Source of the DNA: Gemmatimonadota bacterium
GTDB lineage: Bacteria; Gemmatimonadota; Gemmatimonadetes; Longimicrobiales; Gaopeijiaceae
DNA length: 64,000 bases
Direction: 5' to 3'
NCBI GenBank assembly: GCA_030827315.1
Contig: JAURER010000001.1
Span: 1 to 64,000 of the forward strand
The notes under the pieces are model-generated. The model ran no database searches. It was not told the origin of the DNA and saw only the letters and a program-made list of their open reading frames with translations. This document shows positions 1 through 11,002 of the stretch, in pieces; positions within the stretch are counted from its first letter, which is position 1; each line of letters begins with the position of its first letter. The position numbers were made by a program, and so were the translations under genes.

Positions 1-1813
1 CGATGTCGGCCCGTCCCGCCAGCGCGTACGCGACCACCAGAACAGGGGAGGCGAGGTAGTTGGCCCGCACCAGGGGATGGATGCGCGCCTCGAAGTTACG
101 GTTCCCCGACAGGACCGAGGCGACCACGAGGCCGTTGTCCTCCACGGCCCTGTGGATGTTGTCGGACAGGGGGCCGGAGTTGCCGATGCACGTCATGCAT
201 CCGTAGCCGACGACGTGGAAGCGAAGCTGCTCGAGGTAGGGAAGCAGGCCCGATTCGGTGAGGTAGTCCGTGACCACCTGGCTGCCGGGCGCCAGCGACG
301 TCTTGACCCACGGCTTCACCGCGAGCCCCTTTTCGACCGCCTTCCTGGCGAGGAGTCCCGCACCCACCATCACGGAAGGGTTCGACGTGTTGGTGCAGCT
401 GGTGATGGAGGCGATCACGACGGTACCGTCCGTGATCTCGACCTGCTCGCCGTCGCAGTCGACGACGACCCTCCGGGAGTCCGGCCGCACCGCGAGCTGG
501 ACCGCTTCGCTGCCTCCCTCGCCTCCCCAGCTCTCGCCGGGCCGGGGCAGCCCTTCTCCCTCCGGATTACCCCTGCCGGGAAGCTCGAAGCCCGCCGGCA
601 CGAGTCCCGGGAGGTCGCGCTCGAACACCGTGCGCATGTCCGACATCCGGACCCGGTCCTGCGGGCGCTTGGGCCCGGCGAGGCTGGGTTCGATCGTCGA
701 CAGGTCCAGTTCGAGGCGCGAGGTGAACTCGGGGTCCGGCGTCGAGTCGGTGCGGAACAGCCCGAGCTCCTTGGAGACGGCCTCGACGCGGCGGACCAGG
801 CCTTCGTCCCGGCCCGTGCCGCGCAGGTACGTGAGCGTCGAGTCGTCCACGGGGAAGAAGCCGATGGTGGCGCCGTACTCGGGTGCCATGTTGGCCAGCG
901 TGGCCTTGTCCGGCAGACTGAGGTTGCTGAGGCCGGCCCCGTAGAATTCCACGAAGCGCCCGACCACGCCGTGCTTGCGGAGCATCTCCGTGACCCGGAG
1001 CACGAGGTCCGTGGCGGTCGCGCCCTGGGGGAGGACCCCCGTGAGCTTCATCCCGACCACCTCGGGCATGAGCATGTAATAGGGCTGACCCAGCATGACG
1101 GCCTCGGCCTCGATGCCGCCCACGCCCCAGCCGACCACGCCGAGCCCGTTGACCATCGTGGTGTGCGAGTCGGTCCCCACCACCGTGTCGGGGTAGGCCA
1201 GGAAGGAGCCGTCGTGCCGGCGACGGTGAATGACCGACGCGAGGTACTCGAGGTTCACCTGGTGGACGATACCGGTGCCCGGCGGGACGACGGAGAAGCT
1301 GTCGAACGCCTCCTGGGCCCATCGCAGGAGAGCGTACCGCTCCCGGTTTCGCTCGAACTCACGCTCCACGTTCAGCCGGAAGGCGTCTGACGTGCCGAAG
1401 TGGTCGACCTGCACCGAGTGGTCGATCACCAGGTCGGCTGGCACCACGGGGTTGATGCGGGAAGGGTCGCCGCCCATCGCCTCGAGCCCGTCGCGCATGG
1501 CAGCCAGGTCGACGACGGCCGGCACGCCCGTGAAGTCCTGCAGCACGACCCGCGTAGGCATGAACGGGATGTCGGCGCCCGCGTTGGTCGGGCTCCACTG
1601 CGTGACCGCTCGGACGTGATCCTCGGCGACGTAGCCACCGCCGGCGTGCCGGAGCTGGTTCTCGAGCAGGATCCGGATCGAGAAGGGCAGGCGGTCGAGG
1701 GAGTCGACCACGCCTTCGTCCTGCAGACGCGCGAGACTGAAGAAGGACGTCGGTCCTTCAGGAAGGTCGACGGTAGAGAGGGCACCGAAAGGGTCGCGTC
1801 TGAGGTCCGCCAC
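1..1813 (-). CDS. acnA: Aconitate hydratase A, 3' part cut by window edge
   Basis: Aconitase of the TCA cycle: interconverts citrate and isocitrate in the cytoplasm with a 4Fe-4S cluster. The reverse strand is open from position 1813 to the left edge, about 604 codons, so the C-terminal part lies outside the window. Family motifs seen in order are [59 protein letters not shown], then the cluster region [14 protein letters not shown] and [14 protein letters not shown] with its cysteines. The start is a GTG at 1813 preceded by a GGAG ribosome site; translation begins [12 protein letters not shown], as expected for AcnA. It is transcribed away from citrate synthase, the preceding TCA enzyme, at 2820. 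Identification is firm; only the exact start is inferred. Confidence 0.96.
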   Translation of the reverse strand, partial: MADLRRDPFGALSTVDLPEGPTSFFSLARLQDEGVVDSLDRLPFSIRILLENQLRHAGGGYVAEDHVRAVTQWSPTNAGADIPFMPTRVVLQDFTGVPAVVDLAAMRDGLEAMGGDPSRINPVVPADLVIDHSVQVDHFGTSDAFRLNVEREFERNRERYALLRWAQEAFDSFSVVPPGTGIVHQVNLEYLASVIHRRRHDGSFLAYPDTVVGTDSHTTMVNGLGVVGWGVGGIEAEAVMLGQPYYMLMPEVVGMKLTGVLPQGATATDLVLRVTEMLRKHGVVGRFVEFYGAGLSNLSLPDKATLANMAPEYGATIGFFPVDDSTLTYLRGTGRDEGLVRRVEAVSKELGLFRTDSTPDPEFTSRLELDLSTIEPSLAGPKRPQDRVRMSDMRTVFERDLPGLVPAGFELPGRGNPEGEGLPRPGESWGGEGGSEAVQLAVRPDSRRVVVDCDGEQVEITDGTVVIASITSCTNTSNPSVMVGAGLLARKAVEKGLAVKPWVKTSLAPGSQVVTDYLTESGLLPYLEQLRFHVVGYGCMTCIGNSGPLSDNIHRAVEDNGLVVASVLSGNRNFEARIHPLVRANYLASPVLVVAYALAGRADI

Positions 1814-2031
1814 GTTGGCTCCAGTGTGGTTCGTCGGTCTGGTTCGGCCGGCGCGCGCGAGCGTGCTTGCCGCAGCCCCTAATGATCGTTCAAGAGGCGG
1901 TCCGTGTCAGGTGCTCGGGCGCCAGGATCCGTACCTCGCGGGCGCCGGCGACGCGCTGTTTCCCGGCAGGCTTGTTGCATGGGAGTTGAGGCGAGAGACC
2001 CGGGTCCCATCTCCCACGCGAGGACGCCATC

Positions 2032-2244
2032 ATGACCTCCTATGCCGAGCGTGTTTCCGATCTGCCCCCACCCCTCGCCAACGCGCTGCGCGAGGCCGTT
2101 CGCGGTGAAGACGCCGGTGAACTGGCCGAACTCGTCGACGGCGTGGCGGAGCATGACGCCGACGTGGCTGCCTACCTGCGCGACCTCCTCGAGCGCTACG
2201 CGTTCGACGTCATCGCGGAGCTGTTCGAGGCGCCCCACGGCTGA
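2032..2244 (+). CDS. Small helical hypothetical protein, 70 aa
   Basis: Unrecognised 70-residue acidic protein. It has an ATG start with a GAGG ribosome site about 8 bases upstream, and GC-rich third positions typical of real genes here. The predicted structure is all helical: residues 12-35 and 38-66 look amphipathic, ending in YLRDLLERYAFDVIAELFEA. There is no signal peptide, membrane segment or cysteine. The LLERYAFDVIAELFE ending loosely resembles short helical tails of some hybrid sensor kinases, but that is only a visual likeness. It stands alone between divergently read aconitase and the tRNA-Leu gene. A chance ORF cannot be fully excluded. Confidence 0.55.
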   Translation: MTSYAERVSDLPPPLANALREAVRGEDAGELAELVDGVAEHDADVAAYLRDLLERYAFDVIAELFEAPHG

Positions 2245-2531
2245 CGCTGCGGGACCCACGCCGGTCACGCGAAGATCACCCGCGGACGGAATGTCCCGTC
2301 CGGGGGCGATACGTCGCGGGCCCGCGACCCGGCCCTCCACCTGGGTCTACCTCCGCGTCGGACACGTTGGCCACGGCGCCCCTGTCGCCGCACTCGCCCC
2401 GGAGGCGCCGCCCGGCGTACTCCAGGCGACCCTCCCGGCCCCCTCTTGGTGCCCCGTCTCCGCAGCCGTACGTTTGCGGTCGGCCGGGCTCGGAGTCATG
2501 CATGAGAATCGAGCCCGGCCGCGCGACGACG

Positions 2532-2616
2532 TGGCCGAGGTGGCGGAACGGTAGACGCGGCGGCCTCAAAAGCCGCTGTCCGCAAGGGCGTGCGGGTTCG
2601 AATCCCGCCCTCGGCA
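2532..2616 (+). tRNA. tRNA-Leu (anticodon CAA)
   Basis: An 85-nt class II tRNA. The acceptor stem pairs GCCGAGG with CCTCGGC, followed by discriminator A. The anticodon arm is GCGGC-CTCAAAA-GCCGC, giving anticodon CAA, which reads the TTG leucine codon. A variable arm (TGTCCGCAAGGGCG region) and the T arm GCGGGTTCGAATCCCGC follow. CCA is not encoded; TTTC comes next. The leucine identity agrees with the long variable arm and the A discriminator. Confidence 0.97.
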
Positions 2617-2725
2617 TTTCGGGCCTCCTGCCGGGCCGCACGGCGGTCGCCCGGTGCCGGCCGGTGTTTCCGCGCGCCGTGGGCAACTCCCGGATTGACG
2701 CGGGGTACTGAGCCTTCCCGACGCC

Positions 2726-2754
2726 TTGGGAGTGGCCGGGGACCTTGGTATATT
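2726..2754 (+). promoter_or_regulatory. Putative sigma-70-type promoter of citrate synthase
   Basis: A -35-like TTGGGA (2726-2731) and a -10-like TATATT (2749-2754) are separated by exactly 17 bases. They lie about 65 bases upstream of the citrate synthase ATG, inside an unusually T-rich patch for this genome. The ribosome site GGAGAG sits just before the ATG. The assignment rests on pattern and position only. Confidence 0.5.
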
Positions 2755-2819
2755 TTTCGGCTGTAGCGGAATGAAACGTCGGTCGTCCCGCGCAAACGAC
2801 CGACTCAAACGGAGAGACC

Positions 2820-4130
<1,311 letters not shown>

Positions 4131-4173
4131 GCCACGCTCCCGGGGAGTCGACGTTCCCCGCACCGCAACGGGG

Positions 4174-4201
4174 AAGGGGCGTCCGGCGACGGGCGCCCCT
4201 T
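4174..4201 (+). terminator. Hairpin terminator after citrate synthase
   Basis: AAGGGGCGTCC (4174-4184) pairs with GGGCGCCCCTT (4191-4201), allowing one T-G pair, around a six-base loop GGCGAC, giving about 11 bp. It is followed by the mildly T-rich TCGCGTTTCC. A second small hairpin (CGGGGA...TCCCCG, 4141-4160) precedes it. The position, 44 bases after the stop codon and before the next gene, supports rho-independent termination. The T tract is weak. Confidence 0.6.
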
Positions 4202-4256
4202 CGCGTTTCCGACCGCAGGACCCATCGAACGCGATGACTCGAACCGGACGACCGAC

Positions 4257-5150
4257 ATGAACGAGCACCTCGGTATCGACCTCGAGCACCTCGAGCTCGA
4301 GGGTGCCATCTGCTGCTACCTGCTGGACGCACCCGAGCCGACGATCATCGATCCGGGCCCTGCCACCACGCTGGAGCGCCTCGTGGGCGAGCTCGACGCG
4401 AACGGCATCGGTCGCGCGGATCTGCGGCACGTGCTGCTCACGCACATCCACCTCGACCACGCGGGATCGTGCGGCCACCTCATGGAGGTCTTCCCCCACG
4501 CGGTTGTGCACGTCCACCGGGATGGCGCGTCACACATGGCGGACCCCGAACGCCTCGTGGCGAGCACGCGCAGGACGTTCGGGGCGCTCCACGACCGTCT
4601 CTGGGGGGAGGTGAAGCCGGTGCCCGAAGATCGCATTCGAGCCTGGGATCCAGGCGCGGCTGGGCCATGGCCCGGGCTGCGGCCCGTATCCACGCCCGGA
4701 CACATCGCGCATCACCTGGCGTATCTGGACGAGCGCGACGGCACACTCTTCTCCGGTGACGCCATGGGGATCGTGCTGGCGGGAGGCCCCCAGCACCCCC
4801 CGACACCGCCACCCGCGGTGAACGTGGCGGACTGGAGGCGCACGCTCGACGAGATCGGGCGTATCGGGCCCGAACGCTTCGGCGCTACGCACTTCGGCTT
4901 CCACGTCGACGTGGAAGCCCGGCGTGCGCAGCTCGCCGAGCGTCTCGACGCCCTGGAGCGTCGAGTGAGGACCGCGATCGAGGCGGGTATCGAGGAGGAG
5001 GAAGCGGACGCCGCGCGCTTCGAGCGCGAAGTACGGACCGAACTCGCGCCGTTCATGGGCGAGGACCGGGTGAACCGGTATTTCGACATGTTCCCGGCGG
5101 CCACGGACTGGGCCGGGATGGCATTCTACGCAAAGAGGAACCCCCGATGA
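4257..5150 (+). CDS. MBL-fold metallo-hydrolase
   Basis: Metallo-beta-lactamase-fold hydrolase of 297 residues, probably cytoplasmic because no signal peptide is visible. The metal-binding motif THIHLDHAG gives His63, His65, Asp67 and His68. Further fold motifs are TIIDPGP (strand before the metal site), STPGHIAHHLAYL (third histidine), LFSGDAMG (bridging aspartate) and GATHFGFH (last histidine). The substrate cannot be told from sequence; members include thioesterases, lactonases and glyoxalase II-like enzymes. The C-terminal about 60 residues form a charged helical extension (EAGIEEEEADAARFEREV). The stop overlaps the start of the M1 peptidase gene by ATGA, so the two are probably co-transcribed. 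Confidence 0.88.
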   Translation: MNEHLGIDLEHLELEGAICCYLLDAPEPTIIDPGPATTLERLVGELDANGIGRADLRHVLLTHIHLDHAGSCGHLMEVFPHAVVHVHRDGASHMADPERLVASTRRTFGALHDRLWGEVKPVPEDRIRAWDPGAAGPWPGLRPVSTPGHIAHHLAYLDERDGTLFSGDAMGIVLAGGPQHPPTPPPAVNVADWRRTLDEIGRIGPERFGATHFGFHVDVEARRAQLAERLDALERRVRTAIEAGIEEEEADAARFEREVRTELAPFMGEDRVNRYFDMFPAATDWAGMAFYAKRNPR

Positions 5151-7210
5151 GGAAGCTCGTGTCCGGCCTGCGCGCCACGATCGTGGTCACGTCGATGATC
5201 GCGCTCGGGAGTCCGGCCGTCTCGCAGGAGATGCCGCTGCGTGCGGTTCCGGCGCCGGTCACGCCCCCCGCGGACTTCGCGCGCTCCCTCGAACGCGCGT
5301 GGCGCAGCGCGGACGGAAGCCCGGGCGTCAACTACTGGCAGAACTGGGCCGGGTACGACATCGAGGCACGTCTCGATCCGGAGACCGGCCGGGTCGACGG
5401 GAAGATCCAGATCCTGTACGCGCACGTTGCGCCCGCCAACCTGAACTCGGTCTTCCTGCACCTCCACCAGAACATTCACAGGGAGGGGTCCCCGCGTTAC
5501 GACAGCCAGGAGATCACCGGCGGGGTGACCATCAGGAGCCTCGCGGCGGACGGGGAAGCGCTGAGCGAGCGGCCCGCCGCGGAGGGGCCGGGGTATCAGG
5601 TCGACGGGACGATCCTGCAGGTCAGCCCGACCATCCGGCTCGAGCCGGGAGACACGCTCCAGCTCGACATCGAGTGGGAGTTCACGGTCCCGCAGGACGG
5701 TGCCGGCCGCATGGGGCACTCGGACCGCGAGATGTACTTCGTCGCGTACTGGTTTCCCAAGGTGGCCGTGTTCGACAACCTGCGCGGCTGGAGTCAGCAG
5801 CCTTACCTCGGCAACGCCGAGTTCTACGACGAGTTCGGTGACTACGACGTGCGGCTCTCCGTTCCGTCGGGCTGGACCGTCATGGCGACGGGTGAACTCC
5901 AGAATGCCCGCGAGGTGTTGTCGCCCATCACGCTGGAACGAATCGACGCGGCCGCCCGGACGGACTCGCTGGTCGTGATCGCCGACGAGGCGTCGCGGGA
6001 AGCAGGCACGGTGACGACGACGGGCACCGGCGGCTGGCTCACCTACCACTACACGGCCCGCCGCGTACGCGACTTCTCCTGGACCACGTCGAACGTACAG
6101 AACTGGAGCGCCACCTCGGCGTTGGTCGGGGCTCGCGTCGACCTCGAACCGGACACGGTCGAGCGGGATGAACGAGGGCGCGGAGGCGAACCCGCCGAGG
6201 CGCCCGCCGAATCCGCGTCCGAGGCCAGCGCGGGCGAGGAGCGGCGCGTCCTGATCCACTCGTTCTGGCGGCGCGACCGGGCGCCCCTGTGGGAGGAACA
6301 GTGGCTCTACGCAAAGCAGTCGATCGAACACCACTCGGAGTACACGGGTTTCCCGTATCCATGGTCGCACATGACGTCGGTGGAAGGTGGCGACATCATC
6401 GGCGGCGGCATGGAGTTTCCCATGATGACGCTCATCGGTCCCTACGCCGGTTCGCAGCCCACCGACCTCTTCAACGTGACCTCCCACGAGATCGCCCACA
6501 TGTGGATTCCGATGATCGTCGGGAGCGACGAGAAGCGTCACGCGTGGATGGACGAGGGTTCGACCACGTACCTCGAGGACGAGAGCAGGATGGCGCTCTG
6601 GCCGGGCGTGGATCACCACCGCGTGGAGGCCAGGTCCTACCTGCAGATCGCCCTGGCCGGGCTCGAGCAGAGCATGATGCGCCACGGTGACTACTACGAG
6701 CCCGGTCCGGGGTACGGAATCGCGTCGTACTCCAAGCCGGCCACGCTCATGTTCGCGCTCCGGCAGCTCCTGGGCGAAGAGACGTGGAAACAGGCGTACC
6801 GCGCGTTCATCTCGGAGTGGGCGTACCGGCACCCGAGCCCCTGGGACTTCTTCAACACCTTCGAGCGCTTCGCGGAGCGTGATCTCGACTGGTTCTGGAC
6901 CTCGTTCTACTACGAGACGTGGACCGTGGACCACGAGGTGATCTCCGTCACGCCGAAGACGGCGGGCGGAGCGACCGTGCGGATCATCGACCGCGGCCTC
7001 GCACCGTACCCGGTGACCGTCCGCATTCGCACGGCGAACGGGATGGATTTCGTCCACGACATTCCGGTCGACCACTGGCTCGAGGGCAACCGCGAGTACG
7101 AGATCGAGGTGGCGGCCACGGCGGGGCCGGTGACCCGGGTCGAGGTCGATCCGAACGGGGTCGTGCCGGACGTCGACCGGGGGAACAACTTCTGGCCGAG
7201 GGGCGGCTGA
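5147..7210 (+). CDS. Secreted M1-family metallopeptidase
   Basis: Zinc aminopeptidase-like protein of 687 residues in the gluzincin (M1) class. The zinc signature is HEIAHMW with His447, Glu448 and His451, and the third ligand Glu470 in WMDEGSTTYLE fits the HExxH-18-E spacing. An exopeptidase-type GGGMEFPMM motif lies upstream (MEFPMMTLIG). The N-terminus MRKLVSGLRATIVVTSMIAL followed by SPAVSQ is a signal peptide, so the enzyme acts in the periplasm or outside. Residues about 345-365 are an Ala/Glu-rich insertion. Its ATG overlaps the MBL hydrolase stop by 4 bp. A role in peptide nutrition is inferred, not shown. Confidence 0.93.
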   Translation: MRKLVSGLRATIVVTSMIALGSPAVSQEMPLRAVPAPVTPPADFARSLERAWRSADGSPGVNYWQNWAGYDIEARLDPETGRVDGKIQILYAHVAPANLNSVFLHLHQNIHREGSPRYDSQEITGGVTIRSLAADGEALSERPAAEGPGYQVDGTILQVSPTIRLEPGDTLQLDIEWEFTVPQDGAGRMGHSDREMYFVAYWFPKVAVFDNLRGWSQQPYLGNAEFYDEFGDYDVRLSVPSGWTVMATGELQNAREVLSPITLERIDAAARTDSLVVIADEASREAGTVTTTGTGGWLTYHYTARRVRDFSWTTSNVQNWSATSALVGARVDLEPDTVERDERGRGGEPAEAPAESASEASAGEERRVLIHSFWRRDRAPLWEEQWLYAKQSIEHHSEYTGFPYPWSHMTSVEGGDIIGGGMEFPMMTLIGPYAGSQPTDLFNVTSHEIAHMWIPMIVGSDEKRHAWMDEGSTTYLEDESRMALWPGVDHHRVEARSYLQIALAGLEQSMMRHGDYYEPGPGYGIASYSKPATLMFALRQLLGEETWKQAYRAFISEWAYRHPSPWDFFNTFERFAERDLDWFWTSFYYETWTVDHEVISVTPKTAGGATVRIIDRGLAPYPVTVRIRTANGMDFVHDIPVDHWLEGNREYEIEVAATAGPVTRVEVDPNGVVPDVDRGNNFWPRGG

Positions 7211-7315
7211 GGCCGACCAGGGTCTCCCGGGAGGTCGCGCGACTCGGGGTGTGGCGGGGGCTGACCCGCGTCGTGCACCCGGGCCACGAAGCCTGCGCCC
7301 GTCCCGGGCGGACAC

Positions 7316-10300
7316 TCACCCGAAGTTCTTTACACCCGGGGGGCTCTGGCGCAAAGCCGTGAGGTAGCGGTAGGGATCGGTCGGCGACGTTTCGGTGTCG
7401 GCCCAGTACTCCATCGCGCCGGGGAGGGACGCCTGGAAGTGCTCGCGGTCCGGGGTCCCTTCTCCCGCGGCGGCGGACGCTACGGTCCGGGCCTCCGAGG
7501 TCGCGTACGAGCGGGACATTCCTCGTCGTCGGACGGGCGCCCCGGGGACCCGCAGCGCCTGGATCTCGTGCGCGATCACGTTGAGCGTGGCGCCGTCCTT
7601 CTGCAGCCTCCCCGTCACGGCCAGGAAGGGCTCCGTGCGCACCGCCGAACGATCGCGCTGGTAGATGTCAGGATTCACAATCACGTTGATGTGACCGTGT
7701 TCATCTTCCATCAGGACAAATACATAGCCTTTTGCGGTGCCAGGGCGCTGCCGGGTCGTGACCAGCCCCGCGACGCGCACGGTGCTTCCCTGTTGGAGCT
7801 CGGGGAGGCGCCCGGACCCGACGGTTCCCGCAGGCAGCACCCCGTGCAGAAGGGAGAGCGGGTGGAGTTCGGCCGAGAAGCGCAGCATCCGGTATTCGGC
7901 GATCATCCGGTCGTGGGCTTCGAGGTCCGGGAACGCCAGGCCGGCATACGGATCGTCGAGGGCGAGCTCGGTCTGGGCGTGGTTCTCGCGTCCGCCCGTC
8001 CGGTCGTCGTTCGTCTCCGGGCCCAGCCAGAGACCGGCCTGCCACAGCAGTTCCCGGCGCGTGAGGCCGAAGTCGGAAAAGCCGCCCACCCAGATCAGGT
8101 TCTCGATGGCCGGGCGCCGGAGCGAAGCCGGCGTCCGGCGCAGGAAGTCCGACAGTGAGCGATACGGGCCGCGCGCTTCGCGTTCCTTGACGACCCGTTC
8201 GGCGATCTCCGCACCCCATCCCCGCACGAAGCCGAGCCCGATGCGCAGGTCGTTTCCTTCTGCAGTGCACTCCACCCGGCTGTGGTTCACGTCCGGCAGC
8301 AGTGTCCGGATCCCGTTGCGGCGGGCGTCCCGTCCCAGGGCGTCGAGCGAATAGAAGCCCATGGGCTGGTTGTTGAAGAGCCCGACGTAGAATTCCACCG
8401 GATAGTAGTGCCGGAGCCAGGCCGACTGATACGCGAGGAGCCCGAAGGCCGCGGCGTGGGACTTCGGGAAGCCGAACTCGGAAAACGCCGTGACCTGGGC
8501 GAAGATCTCCCGCGCGGTGGTCTCGTCGACCCCGTTGGCGGCCGCCCCGTCCCGGAACTCCTCCCAGTGGGCCGTCAGGGCCTCTCTGGAGCGCTTCCGG
8601 CTCATCGCACGCCTCAGGGACTCGGCCTGACCGTCGGAGAAGCCCGCGAGGGCCTGGCAGACCTTGAGGACCTGGTCCTGGAAGATGATCACCCCGAGCG
8701 TCTCCCCCAGGGCTTCCTCGAGGAGGGGGTGGGGGTAGGGGACCTCGTAATCGGGCACCTCGCGCAGCATCTCGCGCCGGCGCACGTACGGGTTCACCGC
8801 ACCGCCCACGATCGGACCCGGGCGCACGATGGCCACCTGGACGGCCAGATCTTCCAGGTTGCGCGGTCGCGTGCGCCGGAGCATCTGGATCTGGGCCCGG
8901 CTCTCGATCTGGAAGATGCCCGTGGTGTCGCCCGAGCAGATCCGGTCGTAGATGATCTCGTCGTCGAAGTCGATGCGCGACAGGTCCGGAGCCTCTCCGT
9001 GCCGGTCCGCGATCAGGTCGATGCTCTCCTCGACCAGGGAGAGCATGCCCAGGGCGAGGAAGTCGATCTTGATGAAGCCGGCGTCCTCGCACGAGTCCTT
9101 GTCCCACTGACAGAGGACCCGCCCCTCCCAGGCGGCCGGCTCGAGGGGTACGATCTCCACGAGGGGCCGGCTCGAGATGATCATTCCGCCCACGTGCTGC
9201 GAGATGTGGCGGGGGAGGCCGGCCACGTCCTCGGCGAGTTCGCCGAGGAGCTTCCAGAGGTGCCCGTCGGCCCGGTCCTTGAACTCGGGAAGCGAGGCGA
9301 TCTCCTCGGCGAGACCCGAGGCGGATCGGTGCTCGGCGAGCTTCGAGAGCTTCTCCAGCTCGCCCATCGGCAGGTCCAGGACCTTGCCGATCTCGCGGAC
9401 CGCCGACTTCAGGCGGTAGGTGGGGAAGGTGCAGACGAGTCCCGTATGTTCTTGTCCATATTTATTATACACGCGTAAGATCAAGTTTTCTCTGATATCA
9501 CGCGGGAAGTCCAGGTCGATATCGGGGACGCTGCGCAGCGCCTCGTTGAGAAAGCGCCCGAGGAAGAGGTTGTTCTTCACCGGATCGATGTGGGAGAGCC
9601 CGATCAGGTAGCAGATGATCGAGGAGACCGACGATCCGCGCCCGCGCCCCGCCGGGAGTCCGGACGTCGCCCGCGGCGCCTCCCCGCGTACCTCGCGGGC
9701 GACCTGGGCGGCCAGGTCCATGATGTCCCGGTAGACGAGGAAGAAGCCGGCGAGGCCGTGGAGATCGACCAGGCAGAGCTCCCTGTGGAGGCGTTCCTCC
9801 GCGTCTCGCTCCTCCGCGCTACCGGGCGCGTACAGCTCCGAGATACGGGCCAGGCACATGGCGGCCAGAGACTCGATGGCCCCTCCACGCTCGGATCCCT
9901 CGAAATCGGGGAATTCGTAGCCGAGATCCTCGGTCAGGTCGAAGTGTGCGCACCGCTCCGCGATGAGGAGCGTGTTCGTGAGCGCTTCCGGACGGCTCTG
10001 GAAGCGGTGACGCATCTCCCAGGGGGCCGCGAGGTGGAAGAGCCGGTTGGCCCTTCGGGCGCCGTGTGCGCCGTCGAGCGTGGTCCGGTTGCGGATGGAG
10101 ACCAGGACGTCCTGCAGGCGATGACGCTCCGGGCGGTGGTAGTGCACATTGCCCGTGGCCACGACGCCGAGCCCCATGCGGCCGGCCAGACGGCCCAGCC
10201 CCTTGTTGCGGGCGCTGTCGCCCTTCACGGCGTTGTCCTGGAGTTCCACGAAGAGGCTTCCGGGCCCGAACGCCCCGAGGAGTCGCCCCAGGAGGGCCTC

Positions 10301-10756
10301 GGCGTCGGCCGCGGAGGAGTCCAGCGCGGCGGACAGTGGGCTTTTCGCGCACCCGGTGAGCAGGATCAGGCCCTCGGAGCGGTGGAGCAGGGAGGCGAGC
10401 GGGAGGCTCGGGCTGCCGCGCTCCGAGCCCATGTGCGCCTCGGTGAGGAGTCGGCTGAGGTTCGCGTACCCCCGTGGCGTCTCGGCCAGGAGGGTGACGT
10501 GGTGCCCACCCTCGGGCTCGGGTACCCCGGTAAAGCATTCCCGCAGCGTGACCTCGGCACCGGTGATCGGCTGCACGCCTACCTCGCGGGCAGCCCGGGC
10601 GAACTCCATCGAGCCGTAGAGCCCGTTGTGGTCGGTGAGCGCCAGGGCGGGGTAGCCCAGCTCCGCGGCCCGCATGACCAGCTCTTCGGGGTGGGAAGCC
10701 CCGTCCAGAAAGGAAAACCCCGAGTGGCAGTGCAGCTCGACGTACGGGATCGACAA
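7316..10756 (-). CDS. dnaE2: Error-prone DNA polymerase III alpha subunit DnaE2
   Basis: C-family translesion polymerase of 1146 residues, the catalytic subunit of the ImuA/ImuB/DnaE2 mutasome. Domains in order: PHP domain (VELHCHSGFSFLDGASHPEEL and LALTDHNGLYG, residues about 5-48), palm with the catalytic aspartates in SVPDIDLDFPRDIREN (about 410-425), fingers, a helix-hairpin-helix region, and a C-terminal OB domain (STVRVAGLVTTRQRPGTAKG). The start is TTG at 10756, chosen because GGAGG lies 6 bases upstream and VELHCHSGFSF must be included. Two patches have AT-rich codons unlike the rest (about 9440-9500 and 7661-7740). CCGAA repeats upstream match those before imuB. The polymerase identity is certain; the DnaE2 rather than DnaE1 call rests on length, ending and those repeats. 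Confidence 0.93.
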   Translation of the reverse strand: MSIPYVELHCHSGFSFLDGASHPEELVMRAAELGYPALALTDHNGLYGSMEFARAAREVGVQPITGAEVTLRECFTGVPEPEGGHHVTLLAETPRGYANLSRLLTEAHMGSERGSPSLPLASLLHRSEGLILLTGCAKSPLSAALDSSAADAEALLGRLLGAFGPGSLFVELQDNAVKGDSARNKGLGRLAGRMGLGVVATGNVHYHRPERHRLQDVLVSIRNRTTLDGAHGARRANRLFHLAAPWEMRHRFQSRPEALTNTLLIAERCAHFDLTEDLGYEFPDFEGSERGGAIESLAAMCLARISELYAPGSAEERDAEERLHRELCLVDLHGLAGFFLVYRDIMDLAAQVAREVRGEAPRATSGLPAGRGRGSSVSSIICYLIGLSHIDPVKNNLFLGRFLNEALRSVPDIDLDFPRDIRENLILRVYNKYGQEHTGLVCTFPTYRLKSAVREIGKVLDLPMGELEKLSKLAEHRSASGLAEEIASLPEFKDRADGHLWKLLGELAEDVAGLPRHISQHVGGMIISSRPLVEIVPLEPAAWEGRVLCQWDKDSCEDAGFIKIDFLALGMLSLVEESIDLIADRHGEAPDLSRIDFDDEIIYDRICSGDTTGIFQIESRAQIQMLRRTRPRNLEDLAVQVAIVRPGPIVGGAVNPYVRRREMLREVPDYEVPYPHPLLEEALGETLGVIIFQDQVLKVCQALAGFSDGQAESLRRAMSRKRSREALTAHWEEFRDGAAANGVDETTAREIFAQVTAFSEFGFPKSHAAAFGLLAYQSAWLRHYYPVEFYVGLFNNQPMGFYSLDALGRDARRNGIRTLLPDVNHSRVECTAEGNDLRIGLGFVRGWGAEIAERVVKEREARGPYRSLSDFLRRTPASLRRPAIENLIWVGGFSDFGLTRRELLWQAGLWLGPETNDDRTGGRENHAQTELALDDPYAGLAFPDLEAHDRMIAEYRMLRFSAELHPLSLLHGVLPAGTVGSGRLPELQQGSTVRVAGLVTTRQRPGTAKGYVFVLMEDEHGHINVIVNPDIYQRDRSAVRTEPFLAVTGRLQKDGATLNVIAHEIQALRVPGAPVRRRGMSRSYATSEARTVASAAAGEGTPDREHFQASLPGAMEYWADTETSPTDPYRYLTALRQSPPGVKNFG

Positions 10757-10831
10757 ACGGGCCTCCGCGCCTCACAACGTCCTCGTCCGAGCCGCTGCGC
10801 GGCTCCCTCGCCCCCTCACGGAACGCGGAAA

Positions 10832-10853
10832 CCGAAGATAAGCCGAAGATCGG
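10832..10853 (-). promoter_or_regulatory. CCGAA tandem motif upstream of dnaE2, putative damage operator
   Basis: On the plus strand CCGAAGATAAG is followed directly by CCGAAGATCGG, so CCGAA recurs at 10832 and 10843 with an 11-bp period. It lies about 76 bases before the dnaE2 TTG start. The same unit (CCGAATATAAA) is repeated before imuB at 38111-38149. Direct-repeat operators with an 11-bp period are known for alphaproteobacterial LexA (GTTC-N7-GTTC), but the factor here is unknown. Confidence 0.5.
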
Positions 10854-11002
10854 GGCGCTGCAACGATTCCGTGTCCCTCCGGGCGGGCCGCGCACGGTGC
10901 GTGGGCCCGACGGTGCAGGCGGTGCCCGTCGGTGGTGCCGCGGGTGGTGCCGGGGGCTCGGCGGGCGTACCATGCCGGACCTCTCTTCCAGCCCCGCATC
11001 TC

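Noticed and set aside
77-1390. 437-codon plus-strand frame
   Set aside because: It is the shadow of aconitase on the minus strand, whose conserved motifs are continuous there.
5126-7315. 729-codon minus-strand frame opposite the M1 peptidase
   Set aside because: The plus-strand frame carries HExxH-18-E and a signal peptide; the antisense frame is low-complexity Arg/Val/Pro.
9440-9500. Insertion element or internal promoter in dnaE2 (TATAAT at about 9466)
   Set aside because: The patch encodes conserved polymerase residues in frame and no -35 box at a proper distance was found; kept only as a codon-use oddity.
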